Shown piece after piece: positions 9,041 through 17,935 of a DNA stretch of 64,000 bases (positions are counted from its first letter, which is position 1; each line of letters opens with the position of its first letter). Below the pieces are notes generated by a model, which made no database searches, had not been told where the DNA came from, and saw only the letters and a program-made list of their open reading frames with translations. A program made the position numbers and the translations under genes. The stretch covers positions 1 to 64,000 of the forward strand of contig NZ_JAHZSV010000010.1 in NCBI RefSeq assembly GCF_019457905.1. Reading direction: 5' to 3'. Origin of the DNA: Flagellimonas abyssi. Its GTDB lineage: Bacteria; Bacteroidota; Bacteroidia; Flavobacteriales; Flavobacteriaceae.

Positions 9041-9207
9041 AAAGTTGAAAACTTTAAATTAGCCTAACTTAACCGCCATTTTGTACTTGCCTTATAGGCC
9101 ATTATATTCCACGGAAAAGATGAAAGTTTGGAGAAACTTCTTAAACAGCTAATTTGATTTTAAAATGTTGCCCCTAACACAATGCAACCTTTAAAGATAC
9201 CGTTTTT

Positions 9208-9972
9208 CTATAGTTCCCTAATCTTGATATTTCGGAACCAGGTTTCAAAATACCAATATTGCAAAGCGATTTTACCTTCTGTGGTCTTGCCGAACTCGGG
9301 GTATTTGGAGAAATGAGTGCCGGCAATCTCTTCCTTCCACTCGGGTGAACTAAAATCTTTCTCTGCCGTGAGGACCCCATTGAGGTAGAACTCTATTTTA
9401 CCATTCTCCTGTTTTATCCTGGTCTTGTTCCACCCTCCTTGTTCAACCTCTACTTTGTTTTTTTGGGGCAGGAATACATAAAGGGAGCCGGGACGCTTCT
9501 CGGGTATATCATAATCCATATGGTCCGCACCTAAAATCTGATACTCCGGTCCGCTTTGCCAAGCCGTAGGTACATCCGGTAATTCCTGAACGTTGATGAA
9601 AATACCACTGTTACCATTTCCTGCTATCTTCCACTCCAGGGTAAGCTCATAATTTTTATAAGCATCATTAGTGACCAAATCGCCCGCTGTCAAGGATTCA
9701 TCATTTGCGTTGCTATGCAATTCCCCATCCACTACTTCCCAAACTGAATCGGCATCCGGGTCATTATAAAGGTGCCATCCCCTCAAGGTCTCCCCATCAA
9801 AAAGTAGCTTCCAACCTTCTTCCTTTTCTACCTCTAGCAACTGGTTTTGAACCGCGTTCTCCAAAGCCACTTTTTTGGTTCGCCAATTATTTTCATCTTC
9901 TTTTTTCGTTTCATTTTTACAGGATACCAATAATAAAAATGCAAGAAAACTTATGGTGGTTTTTGTGTACAT
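9208..9972 (-). CDS. DUF1080 (3-keto-disaccharide hydrolase-like) lipoprotein
   Basis: The product is 254 residues when started at the ATG at 9972, which places a lipoprotein signal at the N-terminus (LLLVSC, Cys18). An upstream in-frame start at 10050 would add 26 residues before the signal and is unlikely. The body is a single DUF1080 beta-jelly-roll domain: EEGWKLLFDGETLRGWHLYN at about residue 55, VVDGELHSN, YELTLEWKIAGNGNSGIFIN, and the closing segment TWFRNIKIREL. Some family members hydrolyse 3-keto-glycosides made by GMC or Gfo/Idh oxidoreductases. No such partner is next to it apart from the GMC gene 9 kb away, so substrate is unassigned. Confidence 0.88.
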   Translation of the reverse strand: MYTKTTISFLAFLLLVSCKNETKKEDENNWRTKKVALENAVQNQLLEVEKEEGWKLLFDGETLRGWHLYNDPDADSVWEVVDGELHSNANDESLTAGDLVTNDAYKNYELTLEWKIAGNGNSGIFINVQELPDVPTAWQSGPEYQILGADHMDYDIPEKRPGSLYVFLPQKNKVEVEQGGWNKTRIKQENGKIEFYLNGVLTAEKDFSSPEWKEEIAGTHFSKYPEFGKTTEGKIALQYWYFETWFRNIKIREL

Positions 9973-10067
9973 GTAAGGTTTAGTTTGTTTAGTTATGTAG
10001 CGACTAAAGATAGAAAAAGTATCCGACCCGAAGCGATTCCTTTTTTTCATAACTCCAGCTAGCCCAT

Positions 10068-10081
10068 GTGACCTAGGTCAC
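10068..10081. promoter_or_regulatory. Perfect palindrome, candidate Crp/Fnr-type operator of trxA
   Basis: GTGACCTAGGTCAC is a perfect 14-bp palindrome. With the base before it (TGTGA-N6-TCACT) it matches nine of the ten conserved positions of the Crp half-sites TGTGA-N6-TCACA. Its centre is 58 nt before the trxA ATG. A TTTG (10082-10085) and a weak TAAATTG (10104-10110) downstream would place it near -42, the class II activator position. A related TGAC-N4-GTCA site lies before the universal stress genes at 12193-12204. Confidence 0.55.
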
Positions 10082-10132
10082 TTTGAGGTTTAGTCGGTTT
10101 TTATAAATTGCAAAAGCTAATTGTATATAATC

Positions 10133-10432
10133 ATGAAAGGAAACTTTGCCAATTTAATCAATAGCGACCAATTGACGCTCATCGATTTTTCCGCAGAATG
10201 GTGTGGCCCCTGTAAAATGTTGGCCCCTATTTTAAAACAGGTAAAGGATGAAATGGGCGATTCGTTGAAAATTGTAAAGATAGATGTGGACAAGAACCAA
10301 AGTCTCGCAAACACATATCAGGTAAAAGGCGTACCAACAATGATTTTTTTCAAGAACGGGAAACAACTCTGGAGAAAATCCGGTGTTTTGCAAAAAGGGG
10401 AAATCGTTCAATTGGCCAAATCATTTTTATAG
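10133..10432 (+). CDS. trxA: Thioredoxin
   Basis: This 99-residue protein is a complete single-domain thioredoxin that reduces protein disulfides in the cytoplasm. The active site WCGPC is at about residues 26-30 in FSAEWCGPCKM. The cis-proline loop is present in GVPTMIFF, and KIVKIDVDKN is the usual central strand. There is no signal peptide. The frame has an ATG four codons upstream, but MKGNFANLI is the more typical start. The stop lies one nucleotide from the stop of the convergent universal stress gene. The palindrome at 10068-10081 suggests co-regulation with the stress proteins. It is probably an accessory thioredoxin rather than the housekeeping one, given the stress context; that is inference. 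Confidence 0.95.
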   Translation: MKGNFANLINSDQLTLIDFSAEWCGPCKMLAPILKQVKDEMGDSLKIVKIDVDKNQSLANTYQVKGVPTMIFFKNGKQLWRKSGVLQKGEIVQLAKSFL

Positions 10433-10433
10433 C

Positions 10434-11294
10434 CTATTCAAATAGGTGAATGACCAAGAAAGGAACTGTGGAATTGAAGGTTACTTTTTTGATTACCGGT
10501 TCCCTGGTCAGTCTCTCAAAAAATGAGTGGTCTTGATTGATCATAGCTACCATGTCAATGTTGCTGTCTTCTTTAATTAATCTTTGAATGGTATTATTGA
10601 CCGAAACATCTTTCTCCACTTCAACAAATTCATAGTTGATGGATTTTAACCGTGTTTCCAGTTTATTTTTGGAGCTCTTTTGTTCAGAGGTAAACCCCTC
10701 TACATCCCCTACATGGGCAATCCATAGTTTAGCATTAAAACTTTCCACGATGCTCAACAGTGGTTTTAGCTCATAATTTTCAAAAAGATGCTCATAACCC
10801 GTAGCCAGCAAAATGGAATCCAGTTTTCCATCCGGTCGGTAATCTTCCGGGACCGCTATAACCGGGCAAAAGTCCATTTCCTTGATAATAGTATAGGTAT
10901 TGCTCCCCATAAAAACTTCCTTTAGTCCTGATGCACCTTTGGTTCCCATGATGATATAGTCGATTTCCTCCTGATAAACCGTTTTTCCAATAGCATTGAC
11001 CAAGGTATCTATTATGGATTTGGATGTAAAAGTATGTTCTGGATTCTTATCAACCCTTTTGATTCTTTCCAACTCTCGTTGAAGATCACGTTCCGATTGT
11101 TCTTTCATCAAATTGTACAATCGCGTATCATTGGCACCGGCCATTTTAGTAGAAAGACCAGAAGCTCCCACTTGATAAGAGTTTAGCAGAAAAAAATCAC
11201 AAGGAACATGCTTGAATAATTCCAAGGCGTATATCGCAGCATTCCAAGCATTTTCAGAAAAGTCCGTGGGCAATATAATTCGTTTCTTCTTCAC
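10434..11294 (-). CDS. Universal stress protein, tandem UspA domains
   Basis: The 286-residue product has two UspA domains in tandem, as usual for Bacteroidota stress proteins. Domain one (about 1-145) starts KRIILPTDFSENAWNAAIYA and contains the nucleotide-binding pattern MGTKGASGLKEVFMGSNTYT, matching G-x2-G-x9-G-S/T. Domain two (about 150-286) is more divergent and lacks a clear nucleotide motif. The start is a GTG at 11294, four nucleotides after the stop of the upstream paralogue, so the two genes are co-transcribed. The cytoplasmic role is a general stress or energy-limitation response, precise partner unknown. Confidence 0.92.
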   Translation of the reverse strand: MKKKRIILPTDFSENAWNAAIYALELFKHVPCDFFLLNSYQVGASGLSTKMAGANDTRLYNLMKEQSERDLQRELERIKRVDKNPEHTFTSKSIIDTLVNAIGKTVYQEEIDYIIMGTKGASGLKEVFMGSNTYTIIKEMDFCPVIAVPEDYRPDGKLDSILLATGYEHLFENYELKPLLSIVESFNAKLWIAHVGDVEGFTSEQKSSKNKLETRLKSINYEFVEVEKDVSVNNTIQRLIKEDSNIDMVAMINQDHSFFERLTREPVIKKVTFNSTVPFLVIHLFE

Positions 11295-11298
11295 TTGC

Positions 11299-12144
11299 CT
11301 ATCGTTTTATATTTTGCATTACCATGAACGGTATTTTAATCTTGAGCCCCAACAGGTCTACCGTGGAACGATATAGCATATCCTCAAAGAAAGAATGGCG
11401 GGAATTTATCATCACCAGCATTCCTGCTTCCCTCTTTTTAATTTCTTCCAAGATCACTTCAACCTTGTTTTTAACAGGTGCGGTCTCAAAATGCAAATAG
11501 GCTCTGGTCAAAGTTCCCTCCAAAAACAATCTATTATCCGCTTGGCGAGGGCTCAGTTCATCAAAATCCGTTATGTACAAACAATGCACCTTGGATTTAA
11601 ATTTGCCTGCCAAATCGCCCAAAAGTTTGAGCTCACGACGTTTATAGGGCAACAAATAATCGGTTGGAAAGAGAATGGCATTGGGCTGTCTGTATTCAAA
11701 ATCTTCGGGTATTGCCAATACCGGGCATTTCACATACTTAAATACCTCGATGGTATAGCTGCCAAATGTAGTATTGTGATCACTGGTCTCTCCCTTGGTT
11801 CCCATAATCACCAAATCAATGTTCATTTCATCAACAAAATCGTTGACCGCATCTACAAGTGAATCAAAACTGGCCACCGTCTCAAAATTGTGCAATGGAT
11901 TTGATGGCTCACCAATTACGGAATTGACCATTTGATCCAGTTTTTTCTGGGTTTGGGCCTTTCGTTCTTCTTTCAATTCATCAATTTTTTCCTTTGCCAC
12001 CGTTTTATATGCTCCATATACCTCTTCCCCGTACGCATGTATCACAAAAAAGCAGGCTCGTTCACATTTAAACAGCTCTTGGGCATATTGCAATGCATGT
12101 AGGGCATTCTTTGAAAAATCTGTAGGAACCAGTATAGTTTTCAT
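11299..12144 (-). CDS. Universal stress protein, tandem UspA domains
   Basis: The 281-residue product is the upstream partner of the neighbouring universal stress protein and is built the same way. Domain one begins MKTILVPTDFSKNALHALQY and holds IMGTKGETSDHNTTFGSYTI, an ATP-binding style loop. Domain two begins near NAILFPTDYLLPYKRREL. The frame is open to 12198, but the ATG at 12144 gives the conserved start MKTILVPTDFS. A TAnnTTTG box (TATCTTTG, minus strand 12169-12162) and the TGAC-N4-GTCA palindrome at 12193-12204 lie upstream, so this is the first gene of a two-gene stress operon. Confidence 0.92.
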   Translation of the reverse strand: MKTILVPTDFSKNALHALQYAQELFKCERACFFVIHAYGEEVYGAYKTVAKEKIDELKEERKAQTQKKLDQMVNSVIGEPSNPLHNFETVASFDSLVDAVNDFVDEMNIDLVIMGTKGETSDHNTTFGSYTIEVFKYVKCPVLAIPEDFEYRQPNAILFPTDYLLPYKRRELKLLGDLAGKFKSKVHCLYITDFDELSPRQADNRLFLEGTLTRAYLHFETAPVKNKVEVILEEIKKREAGMLVMINSRHSFFEDMLYRSTVDLLGLKIKIPFMVMQNIKR

Positions 12145-12192
12145 GGATATTTCGCTTTTATCAAAGATAAATCGAAGAAATATGACAAAAAA

Positions 12193-12204
12193 TGACATCG
12201 GTCA
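12193..12204. promoter_or_regulatory. TGAC-N4-GTCA palindrome, candidate operator of the usp operon
   Basis: TGACATCGGTCA has the same TGAC-N4-GTCA frame as the site before trxA. It is centred 54 nt upstream of the usp ATG and 29.5 nt upstream of a perfect TAnnTTTG box (12169-12162, minus strand). The trxA site is also 29.5 nt from its weaker TAAATTG box. This spacing fits an activator touching the polymerase at about -42. Confidence 0.5.
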
Positions 12205-12217
12205 ATCGATGATTTTC

Positions 12218-12368
12218 GTTAAATTTTAACAAACCTCAAATTAAATTTTTCATTTTATAAGGAGTAATATGTCGTTAACCCCTATTATATAGCTGTTGAG
12301 AGGATTACTATGTTAAAATAACATTGATGACTTTCATTGAATATTGGACTAGGTCTATCTTTGTTAAC
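12218..12368. promoter_or_regulatory. Cluster of GTTA/TAAC inverted repeats upstream of the RND efflux operon
   Basis: Four symmetric elements lie here: GTTAAATTTTAAC (12218-12230), GTTAAC (12274-12279), ATGTTAAAATAACAT (12310-12324) and GTTAAC (12363-12368). They share GTTA...TAAC arms. In AT-rich DNA some of this is expected by chance, but the 15-bp element at 12310 is well formed. They could bind a repressor of the efflux genes encoded elsewhere. Confidence 0.3.
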
Positions 12369-12371
12369 CGT

Positions 12372-12391
12372 CTGTTTTTATATAAAAACAG
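12372..12391. promoter_or_regulatory. Perfect 20-bp palindrome just before the efflux adaptor gene
   Basis: CTGTTTTTATATAAAAACAG reads the same on both strands and ends 21 nt before the ATG of the adaptor gene. It could be a dimeric repressor operator (TetR or MarR type) or, in the mRNA, a hairpin over the ribosome-loading region. No regulator gene is adjacent. Confidence 0.5.
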
Positions 12392-12412
12392 CGTAACCGC
12401 CACCAAACCAAA

Positions 12413-13462
12413 ATGAAAGTAAAATACATAGTCTACAGCTTATTAGTTGTTGGAGTAGGTGTTCTTATTGCCTATAGAATAAAGTCCAACGCCGAAATCG
12501 GGAAATCCGGAAACTCCGGACCAAACATCTCTACGGTTTCCGGAACCATATTGAAGCCTTCAAAATTCGAGGACAACATTTCAATCTCCGGTACTTTGGA
12601 AGCCAATGAACAGATAGATATTAGAAGCGAGGTTTCCGGGATCGTGGAAAGTATCAATTTTAAAGAAGGTTCCCAGGTGTCGGAAGGACAGATTCTCTTC
12701 AAGGTAAACGACATCGAACTACAGGCCCAGTTATCCAAGGCACTTACCGCAAAAAAACTGGCCTCTGAAAACGAAAGACGGGCAAAACTTTTATTGGAAA
12801 AACAGGCCATTAGCCAAGAGGAATATGATATTGCCAGCGCCGATTATCAATCAGCCAATGCAGAGTCCGAACTTATATCCGCACAATTGTCCAAAACCAA
12901 TGTTAGGGCGCCGTTTTCAGGCACAATAGGATTGCGGTCCATTTCAAAAGGAACTTATGTGACGCCTACTACCGTAGTTGCCAAATTGGTAAATACCGAT
13001 AATTTAAAAATCACCTTCTCCGTTCCGGAAAAATACGCCTCCCAAATTCAGGTGGGCACGGAAATGACATTTACTACATCGGATTCAAAGGAAAATCATA
13101 AAGCAACGATTTACGCCATAGACCCTGAAGTGGATATTGCCACGAGAACGCTAAGGGTAAGGGCCATTACAGACAACAAGGACCATAGGTTATATCCCGG
13201 GGCCTACACCAATGTAAACCTGCCGCTGGAAACTGCAGAGGATGCAATTCTTGTACCAACCGAATCTTTGATCCCTGTACAAAACGGAAAAAGAATATAT
13301 ATAGTTGAAAATGGCAAGGCCAAAGAAATAGACGTGGAAATAGGTTCAAGAACGGGATCGTCTGTACGGGTAATTTCCGGACTAAAACCGGGAGATACTA
13401 TCATCACCTATGGGGTTATGGCGCTTCAAAATGGAATGCCCATAAGAGTAAACTTAGAATAA
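12413..13462 (+). CDS. RND efflux periplasmic adaptor subunit (MexA/AcrA-like)
   Basis: This 349-residue membrane fusion protein links the inner-membrane pump to the outer-membrane channel. An N-terminal membrane anchor covers residues about 5-22 (IVYSLLVVGVGVLIAY). The biotinyl-lipoyl half-motif is GTLEANEQIDIRSEVSGIVE. A coiled-coil hairpin (about 100-160) includes LASENERRAKLLLEKQAISQ. The second lipoyl half follows at VRAPFSGTIGLRS, then the beta-barrel and membrane-proximal domain (VNLPLETAEDAILVPTESLI). Length is typical of the family. It is the first gene of a three-gene operon, 17 nt before the pump gene. Substrates are not evident. Confidence 0.94.
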   Translation: MKVKYIVYSLLVVGVGVLIAYRIKSNAEIGKSGNSGPNISTVSGTILKPSKFEDNISISGTLEANEQIDIRSEVSGIVESINFKEGSQVSEGQILFKVNDIELQAQLSKALTAKKLASENERRAKLLLEKQAISQEEYDIASADYQSANAESELISAQLSKTNVRAPFSGTIGLRSISKGTYVTPTTVVAKLVNTDNLKITFSVPEKYASQIQVGTEMTFTTSDSKENHKATIYAIDPEVDIATRTLRVRAITDNKDHRLYPGAYTNVNLPLETAEDAILVPTESLIPVQNGKRIYIVENGKAKEIDVEIGSRTGSSVRVISGLKPGDTIITYGVMALQNGMPIRVNLE

Positions 13463-13479
13463 ATCGTAAACGCTGAGCT

Positions 13480-16400
13480 ATGAATTTATCAACCTTAAGC
13501 ATAAAAAGGCCTGTACTTGCGATAGTTATGAACATAGCCATTGTACTCTTCGGAGCCATTGGCTATACCTTTTTAGGAATCAGGGAGTACCCCTCCATCG
13601 ACCCGGCAATTGTTTCGGTCAGAACCAATTATTCCGGTGCGAACGCGGATATTATAGAATCGCAGATAACGGAACCTTTGGAAAAGGCCATCAACTCCAT
13701 TGATGGAATTCGAAATATAACTTCTTCAAGTGTACAAGGTTCCAGTTCCATTAGTATAGAGTTCAATCTTGATAAAAATTTAGAGGAAGCGGCCAACGAC
13801 GTCCGTGATAAAGTTTCACAAGCGGTCAGGAGCCTACCCGAGGATCTGGATGCGCCCCCCGTGGTATCCAAGGCAGATTCCAATGCCGAAAGGATTCTCT
13901 CCATGACCATCCAAAGTGATAACAAGAACATCCTAGAGCTCTCCGATTTTGCCGAGAATGTTATTGCGCAGCGATTGGAGACCATTCCAGGAGTGAGCAG
14001 CATTCAAATCTGGGGGCAACGAAGGTACGCCATGCGATTATGGATAGACCCGGTAAAACTTGCTGCCTATGGTTTAACCGTGGCCGATGTAAGGGCTGCA
14101 CTTTTGGCTCAAAATGTAGAACTTCCATCGGGTAAATTGACTGGTGATAATACCGAACTGACGGTAAAGACCATTGGCAACCTTAATACCGAAGATGGCT
14201 TCAACAATATTGTAATCAAGTCGGATGGAGCAAGACTGGTTCATTTGAGCGACATCGGAAAAGCTTCTTTGGAGGGAGAGAACATGGAGACCAAAATGAC
14301 GAATTTGGGCCAGCCCATGGTCGCAACTGCTATAATTCCGCAACCCGGCACCAACTATCTGGAAATTGCCGATGCTTTTTACGAAGAATATGAGCAGTTA
14401 AAAAAGGATTTACCTGACGATATATCGTTGAACATCGTTGTTGATGATACCGTATTTGTAAGAAGAGCGGTGACCGAAGTAGCCGAAACCTTGTTGATTT
14501 CCATAATATTGGTAATCCTCGTCATCTATCTTTTCTTTAGGAACTGGTCCATGGCAATAAGACCATTGATAGATATCCCTGTTTCCTTGATTGCTACCTT
14601 CTTTATTATGTGGATGTTCGGGTTTTCTATCAATGTACTCACGCTATTGGCCATTGTTCTTGCTACGGGCCTTGTAGTAGATGATGGTATTGTGGTGACG
14701 GAGAACATATATAAAAAAGTAGAGGAAGGTATGACGCCCATTGAGGCCGCCGTAAAAGGTTCCAAAGAGATATTTTTTGCGGTTATATCCATCTCCGTGA
14801 CCCTTGCGGCCGTTTTTCTTCCAGTAATATTTTTGGAAGGATTCGTCGGAAGGCTTTTTAGGGAGTTTGGGGTAGTCCTAAGTGCAGCCGTTCTAGTGTC
14901 AGCATTTGTTTCGTTGACATTGACCCCTATGTTGAACGCCTACTTGATAAAGCCGGGCAAACAAGGTCAATCCAAATTCTACAAGACTACCGAAAAGTTC
15001 TTTATTCAGATGAACGAATCCTATGAAAGGGCTTTGAAAGGATTTATGGCAAGGAAATGGTTGAGCTTTCCGTTATTGTTCGCCTGTATTGGCGTCATCA
15101 TATTGTTTTACAACCTATTGCAAAAAGAAACGGCTCCTTATGATGATCGAAGCTACGTCCGTTTGGTGGTGAATGCGCCAGAAGGATCTTCCTATGAGTA
15201 TATGGAAAAATACATGGATGGCATTACCCAGTTGGTATTGGATTCCATTCCGGAAGCACAGGTCGGCTTGATCATGACCTCTCCGGGCTTTGGCGCTTCT
15301 TCTGTAAATAGCGGAAGGGCCAGTATCATATTGTCCGAACCGGGCGAACGTGATCGCTCACAGGCCGAGATTGCAGATGAGTTCAGTAAGTGGGCAAAAT
15401 CTTACGTTGGCGGTAGATCAAGTGTTTTTCAAAGACCCACCATTTCTGTAAACAAACGTGGTGGTGCACCGCTACAATTTATCATACAGGCAAAAAACTT
15501 TGAAAAGCTGGAGGAGAAAGTACCTGAATTTATGGCTGAGGCGGAAAAAGACCCTGCCTTTTCTTTTGTTGATGTAAACCTAAAATTCAACAAGCCCGAA
15601 CTTTATGTAACCATCGATAGAGAAAAGGCCGAGAGTCTTGGTGTATCCGTATTGGATGTTGCACAGACCTTGCAGTTATCCTTAAGTGGACAACGCTTTG
15701 GGTACTTCCTAATGAACGGAAAACAATATCAGGTGATTGGCCAGTTCGATAAACAGGATAGAAACGAACCTATGGATTTGACCTCGATATTTGTTAAGAA
15801 CAACGATGGACAAATGATCCAATTGGATAATTTGGTGAATACCGAAGAACATAGCAGTCCACCACAGTTGTATCACAATAACAGATATATGTCCGCCACT
15901 GTTTCGGCGACTCTTGCTCCAGGTATGAGCATGGGAGATGGTATCGAAGCCATGGAACGGATAAAGGATAGGGTTCTTGACGATACCTTTACCACTGACC
16001 TTGGCGGTGAGTCTAGAGATTTTGTGGAAAGTAGTTCCAACACGGCATTTGCATTTGGTTTGGCATTTGTATTGATTTTTTTAATCTTGGCTGCTCAGTT
16101 TGAAAGCTTTATAGATCCTTTCATAATTATTTTAACTGTACCGATGGCAGTCGCCGGGGCCATGTTCTCTTTGTGGCTGTTCGGCGAATCATGGAATATT
16201 TTCAGTCAGATCGGAACTATTATGTTGATTGGTCTGGTGACCAAAAACGGAATCCTTATTGTGGAATTTGCCAATCAGTTACAAGAGGAAAACGAACATA
16301 TTTCCAAATATCAGGCTATAATGCAAGCTTCGGTCTCAAGGCTAAGACCTATTTTAATGACAAGTTTGACCGTTGCCCTTGGTGCTTTGCCGATTGCAAT

Positions 16401-16566
16401 GTCCCTTGGTGCGGCATCACAAAGTAGAACCGGAATGGGCGTGGTAATCATTGGGGGAACCATGTTCTCTCTTGCACTTACCTTGTTCATTATTCCAGCA
16501 TTGTATGTCATGTGGTCTAGAAAAAAAGTCCAAAGACCAGAATTTAAAACCCTCGAGCTAACATAA
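13480..16566 (+). CDS. RND-family efflux transporter, inner-membrane pump (AcrB/MexB-like)
   Basis: The 1028-residue product has the complete RND architecture: a first membrane helix (MNLSTLSIKRPVLAIVMNIA), a large periplasmic porter loop, a block of helices around residues 335-490 and a repeat in the second half. Helix four carries the paired aspartates of the proton relay in LATGLVVDDGIVVTENIYKK. The conserved FGVVLSAAVLVSAFVSLTLT and FAFGLAFVLIFLILAAQFES segments are present. It exports hydrophobic compounds using the proton gradient, forming a trimer with the adaptor and the TolC-like channel. The hydrophobe-amphiphile class is favoured over the metal class because the metal-binding methionines and acidic helix-four pattern of CusA/CzcA are not seen. 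Confidence 0.95.
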   Translation: MNLSTLSIKRPVLAIVMNIAIVLFGAIGYTFLGIREYPSIDPAIVSVRTNYSGANADIIESQITEPLEKAINSIDGIRNITSSSVQGSSSISIEFNLDKNLEEAANDVRDKVSQAVRSLPEDLDAPPVVSKADSNAERILSMTIQSDNKNILELSDFAENVIAQRLETIPGVSSIQIWGQRRYAMRLWIDPVKLAAYGLTVADVRAALLAQNVELPSGKLTGDNTELTVKTIGNLNTEDGFNNIVIKSDGARLVHLSDIGKASLEGENMETKMTNLGQPMVATAIIPQPGTNYLEIADAFYEEYEQLKKDLPDDISLNIVVDDTVFVRRAVTEVAETLLISIILVILVIYLFFRNWSMAIRPLIDIPVSLIATFFIMWMFGFSINVLTLLAIVLATGLVVDDGIVVTENIYKKVEEGMTPIEAAVKGSKEIFFAVISISVTLAAVFLPVIFLEGFVGRLFREFGVVLSAAVLVSAFVSLTLTPMLNAYLIKPGKQGQSKFYKTTEKFFIQMNESYERALKGFMARKWLSFPLLFACIGVIILFYNLLQKETAPYDDRSYVRLVVNAPEGSSYEYMEKYMDGITQLVLDSIPEAQVGLIMTSPGFGASSVNSGRASIILSEPGERDRSQAEIADEFSKWAKSYVGGRSSVFQRPTISVNKRGGAPLQFIIQAKNFEKLEEKVPEFMAEAEKDPAFSFVDVNLKFNKPELYVTIDREKAESLGVSVLDVAQTLQLSLSGQRFGYFLMNGKQYQVIGQFDKQDRNEPMDLTSIFVKNNDGQMIQLDNLVNTEEHSSPPQLYHNNRYMSATVSATLAPGMSMGDGIEAMERIKDRVLDDTFTTDLGGESRDFVESSSNTAFAFGLAFVLIFLILAAQFESFIDPFIIILTVPMAVAGAMFSLWLFGESWNIFSQIGTIMLIGLVTKNGILIVEFANQLQEENEHISKYQAIMQASVSRLRPILMTSLTVALGALPIAMSLGAASQSRTGMGVVIIGGTMFSLALTLFIIPALYVMWSRKKVQRPEFKTLELT

Positions 16567-16569
16567 CTT

Positions 16570-17877
16570 ATGGATTTTAAAAATTACCTACTGTTCTTAC
16601 TAATATTAGCCACAGCTCTTTACTCTAATGCTCAAGAAGTGCTTACCGTTGAAGAAGCCGTAAAGATTGCGCTAGAGAACAACTATCAAATAAAGACCGC
16701 CAAGAACGACCTACGAATGGATGAAACGGCAGTAACCCCAGGTCAGGCAGGCATGTTGCCACAGGTCACTGCCAGTATTGTGGACAACAACAGTGTTCAA
16801 AACCTATCGCAAACACGGGTAGATGGAACGGAAGTAGAGCGGGATAATGCCAAGAACAGCAACCTCAGTTACGGGGTTGCCCTGGAATGGACCATTTTCG
16901 ACGGATTACGAATGTTTGCCAACTACGAACAGCTAAAGGAAACCGAAAAACTGGGCGAAGCTGAGCTGAAACAAGCGATTTTGGGAAAAGTGGGCGATGT
17001 AATGACCACGTATTATGATTTGGTGCAACAGCAACAGCAACTTTCCGCTTTGGACAGTACCCTATTGATATCCGAACAACGGGTGGAATTGGCCCAAAAC
17101 CGTTTTACCATAGGTAAAGCATCAAAATTAGAGGTGCTGAACGCCCAGGTTGACTTGAACACGGATAAAACCCAAATGCAACGTCAGCAAGAGCTGCACA
17201 AAAACACAAAAATCTTGCTGAACGAACAATTGGCCCGCGATTTAAAAATCGATTTTAAGGTAATTCCAGAAATTTTTGTTGACCAACAGCTGAACCTTGA
17301 AGAATTGGAAAATCAGGTGGTTGAAGAGAACCCTCAGTTACAGGCGGAAAAAATAAGTAAACGGATAAGTGAATTGCAACTTAAACAAATTAAGGCTTCG
17401 CGTTATCCTTCAATATATGTGACCACTGGCTATAACATCGGAAATTCCACCTCGGAGCTTGGCTTTAGCACGCGTTCACAATCCAATGGTTTCAACTACG
17501 GATTTGGGGCATCCCTCAACTTATTTGATGGTTTCAATCAAAACAGGAACGAAAAAATCGGGAAAATTGCCTTGGAGAATGCCGAAATAGCGATTGCCGA
17601 ACAGGAACAGAGCTTAACTTCCATGGTAAACAGCACCTATCAAACCTACTTGACCAATATCAGTTTGATGGAACTGGAGGAAAAAAACGAGTCCATTGCC
17701 AAGGAAAATCTTGATATCACGGTGGAAAAGTATAGAATCGGAATCATTCCCACTATCGAATTCCGCACAGCCCAATTAAACTATATCAATGCCAAGGTTA
17801 GAAATAGTAACGCAAAGTACCAGGCAAAGGTTTCGGAGATTATCCTAAAACAATTGGCCGGAAACCTTCAGATATAA
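16570..17877 (+). CDS. TolC-family outer-membrane efflux channel
   Basis: This 435-residue protein begins with a signal peptide (FLLILATALYSNAQ) and has two outer-membrane efflux protein repeats. The first repeat begins VLTVEEAVKIALENNYQIKT; the second, after about residue 215, includes ENPQLQAEKISKRISELQLK and SLNLFDGFNQNRNEK. The long alpha-helical barrel segments rich in Gln and Glu are typical. It starts three nucleotides after the pump stop codon, so translation is probably coupled. It completes the tripartite efflux pump. A hairpin terminator follows immediately. Confidence 0.95.
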   Translation: MDFKNYLLFLLILATALYSNAQEVLTVEEAVKIALENNYQIKTAKNDLRMDETAVTPGQAGMLPQVTASIVDNNSVQNLSQTRVDGTEVERDNAKNSNLSYGVALEWTIFDGLRMFANYEQLKETEKLGEAELKQAILGKVGDVMTTYYDLVQQQQQLSALDSTLLISEQRVELAQNRFTIGKASKLEVLNAQVDLNTDKTQMQRQQELHKNTKILLNEQLARDLKIDFKVIPEIFVDQQLNLEELENQVVEENPQLQAEKISKRISELQLKQIKASRYPSIYVTTGYNIGNSTSELGFSTRSQSNGFNYGFGASLNLFDGFNQNRNEKIGKIALENAEIAIAEQEQSLTSMVNSTYQTYLTNISLMELEEKNESIAKENLDITVEKYRIGIIPTIEFRTAQLNYINAKVRNSNAKYQAKVSEIILKQLAGNLQI

Positions 17878-17910
17878 AAATGGGCACTTTAAAAGCGCCC
17901 ATTTATTATT
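17878..17910. terminator. Bidirectional terminator between the efflux and arabinose operons
   Basis: AAATGGGC (17878-17885) pairs with GCCCATTT (17897-17904); inside, CTT and AAG pair after an A-C mismatch. T-rich sequence follows on both strands (ATTATT on plus, TTTATA on minus). It starts right after the TolC stop codon and lies 26 nt beyond the symporter stop, so it should end both convergent operons. Confidence 0.85.
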
Positions 17911-17935
17911 CAAGAATCCAACCAATATCAAGTTT

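Noticed and set aside
9041-9055. AAAGTT-GAA-AACTTT hairpin after the DUF6340-type gene
   Set aside because: The stem is six mostly A/T pairs and no U run follows, so it is a poor terminator.
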